Source: an uncultured Rhodanobacteraceae bacterium (GTDB taxonomy: Bacteria > Pseudomonadota > Gammaproteobacteria > Xanthomonadales > Rhodanobacteraceae). Taken from it: a stretch of DNA of 5,605 nt. Below, piece by piece: positions 1-5,605 of the stretch; the first letter of the stretch is position 1; the number at the start of each line of letters is the position of its first letter. Below the pieces are notes generated by a model, which searched no databases, was not told the origin of the DNA, and was given only the letters and a program-made list of their open reading frames with translations. A program made the position numbers and the translations under genes. The stretch covers positions 1-5,605 of the forward strand of contig CAJXGK010000145.1 of the NCBI GenBank assembly GCA_913053815.1, in the 5' to 3' direction.

Positions 1-38
1 AGTAAGTGATAGTTAGCTGCCGGTATCGATCGGTCTGC

Positions 39-1148
39 TCAGTATAGGTGGTGCCGAAACAGCCAACCGGCACCGCTGAGGGTCACCGCTGCGATCACGG
101 CCAAGGGCCAGAACTGCCCCCACAGCAGTGAGAACGGCGTGCCTTCCAGGAACACACTACGCAGCACGACCATGAAATACCGTAGCGGATCGAGCAGGGT
201 GAGGTACTGTACTGCCGCCGGCATGTTGGCGATCGGCGTGGCGAAGCCTGACAGGATTACCGCCGGCACTAGGAACAGAAAAGCCCCGAGCAGGGCTTGC
301 TGTAGAGTCGCGGTCAGCGATGAAATCATCAAACCCACCCCGATGGTGGCGAGCAGAAACAACACGATGCCGGCATACAGCGTCAGTAGCTGGCCGCGCA
401 AGGGTACGCCAAACCAGGTCGTGGCGATGAGGATGATGGCACTGGCCTCCAGCAGGCCGATGATAAATCCGGGTAAGGCCTTGCCGATCAGAATTTCCAG
501 CGGCCGCAGCGGTGTGACCAACAACTGGTCAAAGGTACCCTGCTCACGTTCCCGGGCTACCGACAGGGCGGTGACTACGATCACCACCACCAACATCAGC
601 AGGCCGACAATGCCCGGGATAATAAACCAGCGACTACTCAGATTCGGATTGAACCAGGCCCGGGTTATCAGGATTGCCGGAGGCCTTGGTTGGGACGATG
701 GGTGCCGCCAGTAGCTATTGAAGTCGGCGACGATGCCACGCGCGTAACTCAGCGCAATGAGCGCGGTGTTTGAATTGCGCCCGTCGAGGAGTATCTGAAC
801 CCTGGCACCGCGCCCACGGTGTAGATCGCGGGAGAAATTTGCCGGAATATTCAGCACCATCAGGGCCTGGCGACGTTCGAGCAGTGGCACCAAGGCGTTC
901 TGGTTGTGTGGTTGTGCGACCAGATTGAAATGCCGTGAGCCGGTAAAACGGGCACTCAAGGCACTGGCGGCAGCACCATGATCCTGATTGTAAATCGCCA
1001 TCGGCACATGGTTCAGGTCGAAACTGGCGGCATAACCAAATACCAGTAATTGGATGAGCGGTGGGGCAATGACCACGAGCCGGGTCCGCGGATCGCGCAG
1101 CAGGGCCAGAAATTCCTTCAGGGCCAGGGCGTAGATACGTAACCACAT
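39..1148 (-). CDS. ybhR: ABC-2 type inner-membrane permease, YbhR-like
   Basis: This 369-residue protein is one of two transmembrane subunits of the exporter. It probably pairs with the YbhS-like permease to form the substrate path across the inner membrane. The layout is the ABC-2 type: a short cytoplasmic start with a KE..RDP motif, TM1 at about 24-42, a large periplasmic domain at about 43-173, then five more hydrophobic segments (about 174-196, 227-246, 254-276, 285-303, 342-364). The family motif VAREREQGT is at 197-205, and WFNPN at 165-169 precedes TM2. From memory, E. coli YbhR is 368 residues and shares the LDGRNSN, YNPNL/FNPNL and SVAREREQGT stretches. The start is the ATG at 1148, 7 nt after the ybhS stop. 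No strong Shine-Dalgarno is visible there, so translation is probably coupled to ybhS. It ends with TGA at 41-39. The frame is intact. The family assignment is firm, but the substrate is unknown. Confidence 0.9.
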   Translation of the reverse strand: MWLRIYALALKEFLALLRDPRTRLVVIAPPLIQLLVFGYAASFDLNHVPMAIYNQDHGAAASALSARFTGSRHFNLVAQPHNQNALVPLLERRQALMVLNIPANFSRDLHRGRGARVQILLDGRNSNTALIALSYARGIVADFNSYWRHPSSQPRPPAILITRAWFNPNLSSRWFIIPGIVGLLMLVVVIVVTALSVAREREQGTFDQLLVTPLRPLEILIGKALPGFIIGLLEASAIILIATTWFGVPLRGQLLTLYAGIVLFLLATIGVGLMISSLTATLQQALLGAFLFLVPAVILSGFATPIANMPAAVQYLTLLDPLRYFMVVLRSVFLEGTPFSLLWGQFWPLAVIAAVTLSGAGWLFRHHLY

Positions 1149-1155
1149 GGCCCGG

Positions 1156-2298
1156 TCAGTCCAGCCGTTTGTGGATATATCGGCGACTCAAACCGATAAA
1201 CAAGCAGGCCATTAACAGCAGCGCCAGGGCGTTGGGGATAATCACCGCCCAGATGTCACCGGCCAGGAACAGGGTTTGCAGCAGGGTTACGAAATAGCGC
1301 GCGGCAATCAGGTAGGTCAGCCACTGCAGCGGCGCTGGCATGCTGCCGATGTCGAAGATGAAGCCGGACAGAATGAAGGCCGGTAAAAAAGTGGTAATGA
1401 TGGCCACCAGCCCGGCCACGAACTGATTGCGAGTAAGCACCGAGATCAGCAAGCCCATACCTAGGGCGGCAAAGAGAAACAGCGCCGAGACGATGAATAG
1501 TACCCACAGGCTGCCACGCAGTGGTACTTGAAATAACCATACGGCCATGGCCACCGACAGGGCCATACCACCCATACCCAGCACAAAATAGGGGAGCAGT
1601 TTGCCGAGCAGGATCTCGCGCACGGTGACCGGGGTGATCAGCAGCGCTTCGAGGGTGCCGCGTTCCCACTCGCGAGCCATGACCAGGGCGGTGAGCAGGG
1701 CACCGATGAGCGTCATGATCACGGCGATCAAGCCAGGAACCAGGTAGTTACGGCTGCGCAGCTCGCTGTTGAACCAGATCCTGGGCACCAGCGTAACCGG
1801 TGGCTGCAGGGCTTGGCCGGAGGCGGCAGTACGTGCTGCCAGCCAGGTCTGCCAGGTGCCGGTAACGTAGCCTTCGACCAGTCTGGCCTGATTGGCATCG
1901 ACGCCATTGACCAGTAGTTGAATGGGTGCTTGGCGACGTTGCAGCAGGCGAGTGCCGAAGTCACCGGGCAGATGGACAATGCCGGCAACCCGGCGCGCCA
2001 GCAGCGCCGTTCTGGCGCCGGCCATGTCAGCCATCACCTCAGGCTTGAGGTAGGGTGAATGGCGCATGGCGCCGAGCAGGCTGGCAGTCTGTACTCCGGG
2101 GGCATCGGCGACGAAAGCAATGGGCACATGACGCGCATCCAGGGATACGCCGTAGCCGAACAGTAGCAACAGCACTACGGGCAACACAAAAGCGATGGCG
2201 ATACTGGATGGATCGCGGGCGATCTGCAGAAACTCCTTGCGTAACAATCCCCCCAGGCGCATCCAGCCACCACCACGAGGCGCTGATTTATGCGGCAT
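1156..2298 (-). CDS. ybhS: ABC-2 type inner-membrane permease, YbhS-like
   Basis: This 380-residue protein is the other transmembrane subunit of the exporter and a paralogue of the next gene. It shows KEFLQIARDPSS at 21-32, TM1 at about 33-52, a periplasmic domain at about 53-184, and five further membrane segments (about 185-206, 235-256, 264-287, 293-315, 350-371). The motif MAREWERGT is at 207-215, and MGLLIS..TRNQF at 281-293 matches my memory of E. coli YbhS (377 residues), as does the C-terminal KRLD ending. The ATG at 2298 overlaps the end of ybhF by 11 nt and has a good Shine-Dalgarno, GAGGT at 2308-2304, 5 nt upstream. An internal Met at residue 13 (2262) is a possible but less supported start. 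The overlap suggests coupled translation and matched amounts of ATPase and permease. No damage is seen. The substrate cannot be read from sequence. Confidence 0.91.
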   Translation of the reverse strand: MPHKSAPRGGGWMRLGGLLRKEFLQIARDPSSIAIAFVLPVVLLLLFGYGVSLDARHVPIAFVADAPGVQTASLLGAMRHSPYLKPEVMADMAGARTALLARRVAGIVHLPGDFGTRLLQRRQAPIQLLVNGVDANQARLVEGYVTGTWQTWLAARTAASGQALQPPVTLVPRIWFNSELRSRNYLVPGLIAVIMTLIGALLTALVMAREWERGTLEALLITPVTVREILLGKLLPYFVLGMGGMALSVAMAVWLFQVPLRGSLWVLFIVSALFLFAALGMGLLISVLTRNQFVAGLVAIITTFLPAFILSGFIFDIGSMPAPLQWLTYLIAARYFVTLLQTLFLAGDIWAVIIPNALALLLMACLFIGLSRRYIHKRLD

Positions 2299-4027
2299 GC
2301 CGGACCTCGGCGGTGGCTCCGATCAGGGTAATAAAGGCCTCTTCCATGTCCGGATCAGGCTGTTCAGGGGTGGCTGCCTGGGCGCGGATGGCTCGCGGTG
2401 AGCCTTCGGCCAGAATGCGTCCCTGGGCCAGGATTAGCAGACGGTCACAGTATTCGGCTTCCTCCAGCAAGTGCGTGGTGACCATGATGGTGACGCCATG
2501 GTTTGCCAGGGCGTTGATACGCTCCCAGAAGCTGCGGCGTTCCAGCGGATCGACGCCCGAAGTAGGCTCGTCAAGAAACAGGATGTCGGGTTCGTGCATC
2601 AGTGCACAAGCCATGGCCAGGCGCTGCTTATAGCCCAGCGGCAGGTCACCGCTGATGGCATCAAGCCGATCATGGAGACCGAACGATTCGGCCGCCCAGT
2701 GCAGGCGAGCACGTAGACGGGGACCACGCAGGCCGTAGCTGCGAGCGAAAAAAGTCAGGTTTTGGCGGACTTTGAGATGGGTGTACAGGGAAAAGCGTTG
2801 GGCCATGTAGCCGATACGCGCCCGAGCTGTGGCGGCGGCGCGGCGCAGATCCACCCCGCTGACGGCAAGCTGGCCGCTGCTGGCCGGAAGCAGTCCGCAA
2901 AGCATGCGAAAGGTGGTGGACTTGCCGGCTCCATTGGCACCCAGTAGACCAAAAATCTCCCCCCGGTGGACCTCGAAGCTGACGTCGTGTACGGCATAGA
3001 AATCACCGAAACGGCGGCTCAGCCCCTGTACCGAGATGACCGCTTCCGAATGATCGGTTCGGGCAGCAGGAGCTTGCTTGCTGCGAACCTCGGCTTGTTG
3101 TCGTCGAGCCGGCAGCATCTCAATGAAGGCATCCTCGAAACGTGGTTCGCTGGGTTGCCAGTCGTGATCAAGGGCGGTAGGCCGGGTGACACCGGCTTGC
3201 AGCAATACCCGGATCCCCTCATGAGCGATGACGGCGTCCAGGACTTCCGGCCGCGCCGCGAGTGCAGCCTGCAGGCGCCGTGGAGTTTCCTCGCTACCCA
3301 CCCGTACCAACCAGCAGCGCCCTTGCAAGGGTTGTCCAAACTTTCCCGGTGGACCGTGCCCAAGCACTTGGCCGGCATGCAGTAGAAGCACCTCGGCGCA
3401 GCGCTCGGCTTCATCCAGATAGGTGGTGGAGAGCACTACGGTCAGGCCTTCGTTGGCGACCAGGTGATCGATGATTTTCCATAGTTCGCGGCGCGAAAGC
3501 GGATCGACACCCACGGTCGGTTCATCCAGCAGTAGTAGTTGCGGTGGCCGTACCAGGGTGCAGGCCAGGCCCAGCTTCTGCTTCATTCCCCCCGAGAGCT
3601 GCCCGGTCAGGCGGGTGGTGAAGGCACTCAGGCCGGTCATCTGCAGCAACTGTGGGTAGCGCTTCGCTCGTGCAGCCCTGGGCAGGCCCTGCAGATCAGC
3701 ATAGAGATCGAGGTTTTCACTTACGCTGAGATCCTCGTACAGGCCAAAGTGCTGCGGCATGTAGCCGATGGCGCGCTGTACCGCGAGTGGATCGGCCTGG
3801 ACATCGATGCCGAGCACCTGCAGTTCTCCGGCATCGGCTCGCAGCAGGCCCGCGAGTAGGCGCAAGAGGGTGGTTTTACCGGCCCCGTCCGGGCCGATCA
3901 GGCCGGTAATCTGAGCACGCTGCACTTGTATATCGACCCCCGCCAGAGCCTGAACCTGATGCGGACCGTTGCGGAACGCTTTGTGCAATCCGCTTACGGA
4001 TAACGCGGGGCCCGCATCGGCATTCAT
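2288..4027 (-). CDS. ybhF: Double-domain ABC transporter ATPase, YbhF-like
   Basis: This 579-residue cytoplasmic protein carries two ABC ATPase domains in tandem and should energise the YbhS/YbhR permease pair. Domain 1 has Walker A GPDGAGKT at 45-52, Q-loop Q92, signature LSGGMKQK at 144-151, Walker B LLLLDEP at 164-170 (catalytic Glu169) and Tyr203 where the switch His normally sits (STTYLDEAE). Domain 2 has Walker A GANGAGKST at 363-371, Q-loop Q410, a degenerate signature LPLGYKQR at 462-469, Walker B ILFLDEP at 482-488 (Glu487) and the normal His519. Each half ends in a similar tail (PRFEDAFIEML near 295-305, DMEEAFITLI near 560-569). E. coli YbhF is about 578 residues and, from memory, shares these features. 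The chosen ATG at 4027 forms an ATGA overlap with the ybhG stop and has AGGA 5 nt upstream. An in-frame ATG at 4048 with GAGGG 8 nt upstream would add 7 residues. The stop is TAA at 2290-2288. Confidence 0.92.
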   Translation of the reverse strand: MNADAGPALSVSGLHKAFRNGPHQVQALAGVDIQVQRAQITGLIGPDGAGKTTLLRLLAGLLRADAGELQVLGIDVQADPLAVQRAIGYMPQHFGLYEDLSVSENLDLYADLQGLPRAARAKRYPQLLQMTGLSAFTTRLTGQLSGGMKQKLGLACTLVRPPQLLLLDEPTVGVDPLSRRELWKIIDHLVANEGLTVVLSTTYLDEAERCAEVLLLHAGQVLGHGPPGKFGQPLQGRCWLVRVGSEETPRRLQAALAARPEVLDAVIAHEGIRVLLQAGVTRPTALDHDWQPSEPRFEDAFIEMLPARRQQAEVRSKQAPAARTDHSEAVISVQGLSRRFGDFYAVHDVSFEVHRGEIFGLLGANGAGKSTTFRMLCGLLPASSGQLAVSGVDLRRAAATARARIGYMAQRFSLYTHLKVRQNLTFFARSYGLRGPRLRARLHWAAESFGLHDRLDAISGDLPLGYKQRLAMACALMHEPDILFLDEPTSGVDPLERRSFWERINALANHGVTIMVTTHLLEEAEYCDRLLILAQGRILAEGSPRAIRAQAATPEQPDPDMEEAFITLIGATAEVRHAA

Positions 4028-5079
4028 GGCTGTCCTGATCGCCGGCATGGCTGCGGCCCTCGGGCCTGGGGTGCTGAGCCAAGCGCTATCGTTACGCTGA
4101 CCGGCATCCCCAGGCGCAACCGGCCTTGAGGATTGCAAACATAGATCCGCACTTGATAGACGAGTTCGGTTCGGACTTGCGCGGTCTGCACTGACTTTGG
4201 AGTGAACTCGGCGCTGGGTGAGATATAGCCGATCCAGCCACGAAAGCCTTGTCCGGGAAAACTGTCACTACGAACGGTGGCCAGCAGACCGGGACGGATC
4301 CGGCCCAGATCCGGTTCATCAACATAGGCGCGGACCCACAGCGGATTCGTCAGTGCCAGGCTATAGACCGGCTGGCTGGGCGAGGCCATATCGCCGGGCT
4401 CCAGAATGCGGTTGCGAATTACCCCCTGGGCCGGCGCTTTGAGGGCGGTATCGTGCAGCGCCTGGGCGGCTAAATCCAGCCCCGCCTTGGCCACCGCCAC
4501 CCTGGCCCGGGCGGTGGCGATAGTTTCGTGACGGGGTCCGGCCCGGGCCAGATCCAGGGTGGCCAGGTCGGCTCGGAGCTGAGCACGGGCTGCTTGCAAG
4601 GCGCTATGGGCCTGATCGCGACTTTGTGCTGAAACGGCGTATTGGCGGAGCAGTTTGTTGAGGCGCCGATAGGTTGAGCGGCGCCAGACCAGGCGGGCTT
4701 TCGCCGCAGCGACCAAGGCTTGCAAACGGGTGATTTCTTGGGGCCGAGCCCCGGCCAGCAGACGTTTCAGTACGGCCTGGCTGACCGCCAGGGTGGCCTG
4801 GGCCTGGGCCAACTTGGCCGTATAGCGACGGGTATCGAGACGTGCCACGATCTGGCCCTTGCGTACCGGGTCGCCAGCCTGAACCTCCATGCCGACAATC
4901 CGGGCCGGTTCATCGAAGGCCAACTGGATTTCGCGCAGGTCGATGTTGCCATACAAGGTGAGTGTCTTGCCTGCAGCAGGTTCATAACCGGGTCGCCACC
5001 ACAGCAGCAGAGCCGCACCAAGGATTGCGATGATGCCGGCAACTATCAGGATCTTTACTTTCGAGAGCTTTTGCGGCAT
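4024..5079 (-). CDS. ybhG: HlyD-family membrane fusion (adaptor) protein, YbhG-like
   Basis: This 351-residue periplasmic adaptor is anchored by one N-terminal membrane segment (about 9-28). It should link the inner-membrane ABC exporter to a TolC-like outer-membrane channel. After the anchor come YGNIDLRE (43-50) and the first half of a biotinyl-lipoyl-like domain (GMEVQAGDPVRKGQIVARLD, 63-82). An Ala/Gln/Arg-rich alpha-helical hairpin follows (about 86-210), then the second lipoyl half (APAQGVI..ILEPGD, 215-230), a beta-barrel region with WVRAYVDEPDL (248-258), and SAEFTPKSVQT (289-299) plus RTELVYQVRI (303-312). These last stretches are close to E. coli YbhG as I remember it (332 residues). 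No lipobox Cys follows the anchor, so this is not a lipoprotein. The start ATG at 5079 has GGAA at 5091-5088, 8 nt upstream. The Pro/Arg-rich tail after about residue 335 lies beyond the conserved domain. It is the first gene of the operon and overlaps ybhF by 4 nt. Confidence 0.92.
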   Translation of the reverse strand: MPQKLSKVKILIVAGIIAILGAALLLWWRPGYEPAAGKTLTLYGNIDLREIQLAFDEPARIVGMEVQAGDPVRKGQIVARLDTRRYTAKLAQAQATLAVSQAVLKRLLAGARPQEITRLQALVAAAKARLVWRRSTYRRLNKLLRQYAVSAQSRDQAHSALQAARAQLRADLATLDLARAGPRHETIATARARVAVAKAGLDLAAQALHDTALKAPAQGVIRNRILEPGDMASPSQPVYSLALTNPLWVRAYVDEPDLGRIRPGLLATVRSDSFPGQGFRGWIGYISPSAEFTPKSVQTAQVRTELVYQVRIYVCNPQGRLRLGMPVSVTIALGSAPQARGPQPCRRSGQP

Positions 5080-5112
5080 TTACCTATTTCCAGAACTTTT
5101 GCGGACGCGACG

Positions 5113-5131
5113 CAACCCATCATACGGGTTG
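5113..5131. promoter_or_regulatory. Inverted repeat over the -10 box, possible operator
   Basis: CAACCCATCATACGGGTTG has perfect 6-bp arms (5113-5118 and 5126-5131) around a 7-bp centre that contains most of the candidate -10 hexamer. A dimeric repressor bound here would block the promoter, as TetR-family proteins commonly do. The sequence GCAACCCATC also resembles short dispersed repeats found in many proteobacteria, so it may be a degenerate repeat copy instead. No regulator gene is in view. Confidence 0.35.
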
Positions 5132-5146
5132 GGCCGGCTAAGAGAA
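5119..5146 (-). promoter_or_regulatory. Candidate sigma-70 promoter for the ybhGFSR operon
   Basis: On the minus strand TATGAT (5124-5119) matches the -10 consensus at 5 of 6 bases. A weak -35-like TTCTCT (5146-5141, 3 of 6) lies 16 bases upstream. Transcription would start near 5112, giving a 5' leader of roughly 33 nt before the ybhG ATG. The weak -35 box means it may need an activator, or the call may be wrong. This is inference from motif and position only. Confidence 0.4.
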
Positions 5147-5176
5147 CCGCTTGTGGCGCTGGGATGGGGGCAATGT

Positions 5177-5211
5177 GTGGTTGCCGTGGTTGCCGTGGTT
5201 GCCGTGGTTGC
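5177..5211. repeat. 9-bp tandem repeat, 3.9 copies of GTGGTTGCC
   Basis: The unit GTGGTTGCC repeats exactly at 5177, 5186 and 5195, followed by 8 of 9 bases at 5204-5211. Read in the operon direction the unit is GGCAACCAC. The array lies about 30 bp upstream of the weak -35 box and about 100-130 bp upstream of the ybhG start. Such arrays can vary in copy number by slippage. A regulatory effect here is speculation. Confidence 0.9.
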
Positions 5212-5466
5212 TATCAAGATCCTATTGAATAAAGGGCTTCCTATAGAGGCGGCATGAAATATCCATGTACCTTCGAATCATTGCTGGCGTAGATTCATCC
5301 GTTCCGGGGAGTGGGCTGCCGCAGGTATTCCTGTTGGGCAGTGATAATGGCAATAGGTCTCCAATTCACCTGGAGTCGGTACCCCGAGGCCCCTCGCCAC
5401 GTTGGGATACGCCTAGTCCGCACCGCGAGCCCCAGCAGTGGACAAGTATGCCGCTACCCATTCGTC

Positions 5467-5486
5467 ATTCCCGCGTAGGCGGGAAT
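5467..5486. repeat. Hairpin repeat of the ATTCCC-N8-GGGAAT (dRS3-like) type
   Basis: ATTCCCGC (5467-5474) and GCGGGAAT (5479-5486) form a perfect 8-bp stem with a GTAG loop. The pattern fits the ATTCCC-N8-GGGAAT form known as dRS3 in Neisseria. Closely similar GTCATTCCCGC..GCGGGAATCCA units are dispersed between genes in many beta- and gammaproteobacteria. When translated it gives the tell-tale SRVGGNP peptide of spurious frames. It is probably a dispersed intergenic element, with the exact family unproven. Confidence 0.7.
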
Positions 5487-5550
5487 CCAGTGCCGGAGGT
5501 TATGACCACGGAGTGGGCATTCGTAGTTGTTTAATTTCTCCAAGGTAAAT

Positions 5551-5567
5551 CCCCAGCTCTGCTGGGG
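5551..5567. repeat. GC-rich hairpin, possible REP-like or mobile-element end
   Basis: CCCCAGC (5551-5557) and GCTGGGG (5561-5567) form a perfect 7-bp stem with a TCT loop. A smaller stem, AAAGT/ACTTT (5575-5579 and 5583-5587), follows. There is no U-run on either strand, so a factor-independent terminator is unlikely. The compact paired stems suggest a REP-like sequence or the subterminal end of a mobile element continuing past the window edge. The hairpin is plain to see; its identity is a guess. Confidence 0.5.
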
Positions 5568-5605
5568 GACTCACAAAGTTTGACTTTTACGGCGGTCGGC
5601 ACCTC

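Larger units (their letters stand above)
5080..5605. other. Upstream non-coding region, 526 bp
   Basis: I see no convincing gene on either strand across this stretch. The open frames that cross it have no family resemblance, run through repeats or overlap the ybhG start. It holds, going away from ybhG, a candidate promoter with an overlapping dyad, a 9-bp tandem repeat, a plain stretch of about 250 bases with only a weak dyad (5359-5375), and two hairpin repeats near the right edge. In E. coli the equivalent place holds the TetR-family gene cecR. Nothing like a regulator gene is present here. Confidence 0.75.

Noticed and set aside
1..38. Terminator or start of a further gene after ybhR
   Set aside because: There is no stable hairpin with a U-run and no start codon with a ribosome-binding site in these 38 bases. 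The operon may simply continue outside the window.
139..714. 191-codon open frame on the plus strand, antisense to ybhR
   Set aside because: It lies wholly inside a clear permease gene, has no recognisable domain or membrane pattern, and its composition is what GC-rich antisense frames give.
2055..2633. 192-codon open frame on the plus strand, antisense across ybhS and ybhF
   Set aside because: It crosses the junction of two well-supported genes on the opposite strand and looks like no known protein family.
4720..5257. Plus-strand open frames antisense to the ybhG 5' end, running into the tandem repeat (CRG or VVA peptide repeats)
   Set aside because: They overlap the adaptor gene, and the repetitive peptides simply come from translating the 9-bp repeat. 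No family resemblance or promoter supports them.
5343..5348. GATAAT as a plus-strand -10 box
   Set aside because: There is no acceptable -35 at 16-18 bases upstream and no gene to the right within the window.
5265..5534. 89-codon open frame on the plus strand
   Set aside because: It reads through the dRS3-like hairpin, giving the SRVGGNP peptide typical of spurious frames. It has no domain and no clear ribosome-binding site.
5551..5567. Factor-independent terminator
   Set aside because: The stem is good, but neither strand has a run of U after it.

Overview
This window carries one complete four-gene operon, transcribed on the minus strand, for a YbhGFSR-type ABC-2 efflux system. The host is a Gram-negative bacterium. 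A periplasmic adaptor paired with an ABC-2 exporter implies two membranes. The fairly GC-rich sequence and a hairpin repeat of the ATTCCC-N8-GGGAAT type fit a beta- or gammaproteobacterium or a close relative such as Acidithiobacillus. The species cannot be fixed from this sequence.

Layout in transcription order (right to left): 5605-5080 is non-coding upstream DNA. It holds two hairpin repeats (5467-5486 and 5551-5567), a 9-bp tandem repeat (5177-5211) and a candidate promoter whose -10 box lies inside a 19-bp dyad (5113-5131). Then come ybhG (5079-4024, membrane fusion/adaptor protein), ybhF (4027-2288, two fused ATPase domains), ybhS (2298-1156) and ybhR (1148-39), the last two being paralogous ABC-2 permeases. 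Junctions are very tight: a 4-nt ATGA overlap, an 11-nt overlap and a 7-nt gap. This points to one transcript with translational coupling. All four frames are intact.

How the genes work together: YbhS and YbhR should form the inner-membrane channel, YbhF powers it from the cytoplasm, and YbhG bridges the periplasm to a TolC-like outer-membrane channel. No such channel gene is seen here. The last 38 bases past ybhR contain neither a gene nor a terminator, so the operon may continue beyond the window. The E. coli counterpart is linked to drug and cation export and is controlled by the TetR-family repressor CecR, whose gene lies just upstream of ybhG there. No regulator gene is present in the 526 bases upstream here.

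The operon itself is a known type, and I found no convincing undescribed system. The points most worth a second look are the asymmetric ATP sites predicted from YbhF motifs, the dyad over the candidate promoter, the tandem repeat upstream of it, and the repeat-like hairpins at the right edge.
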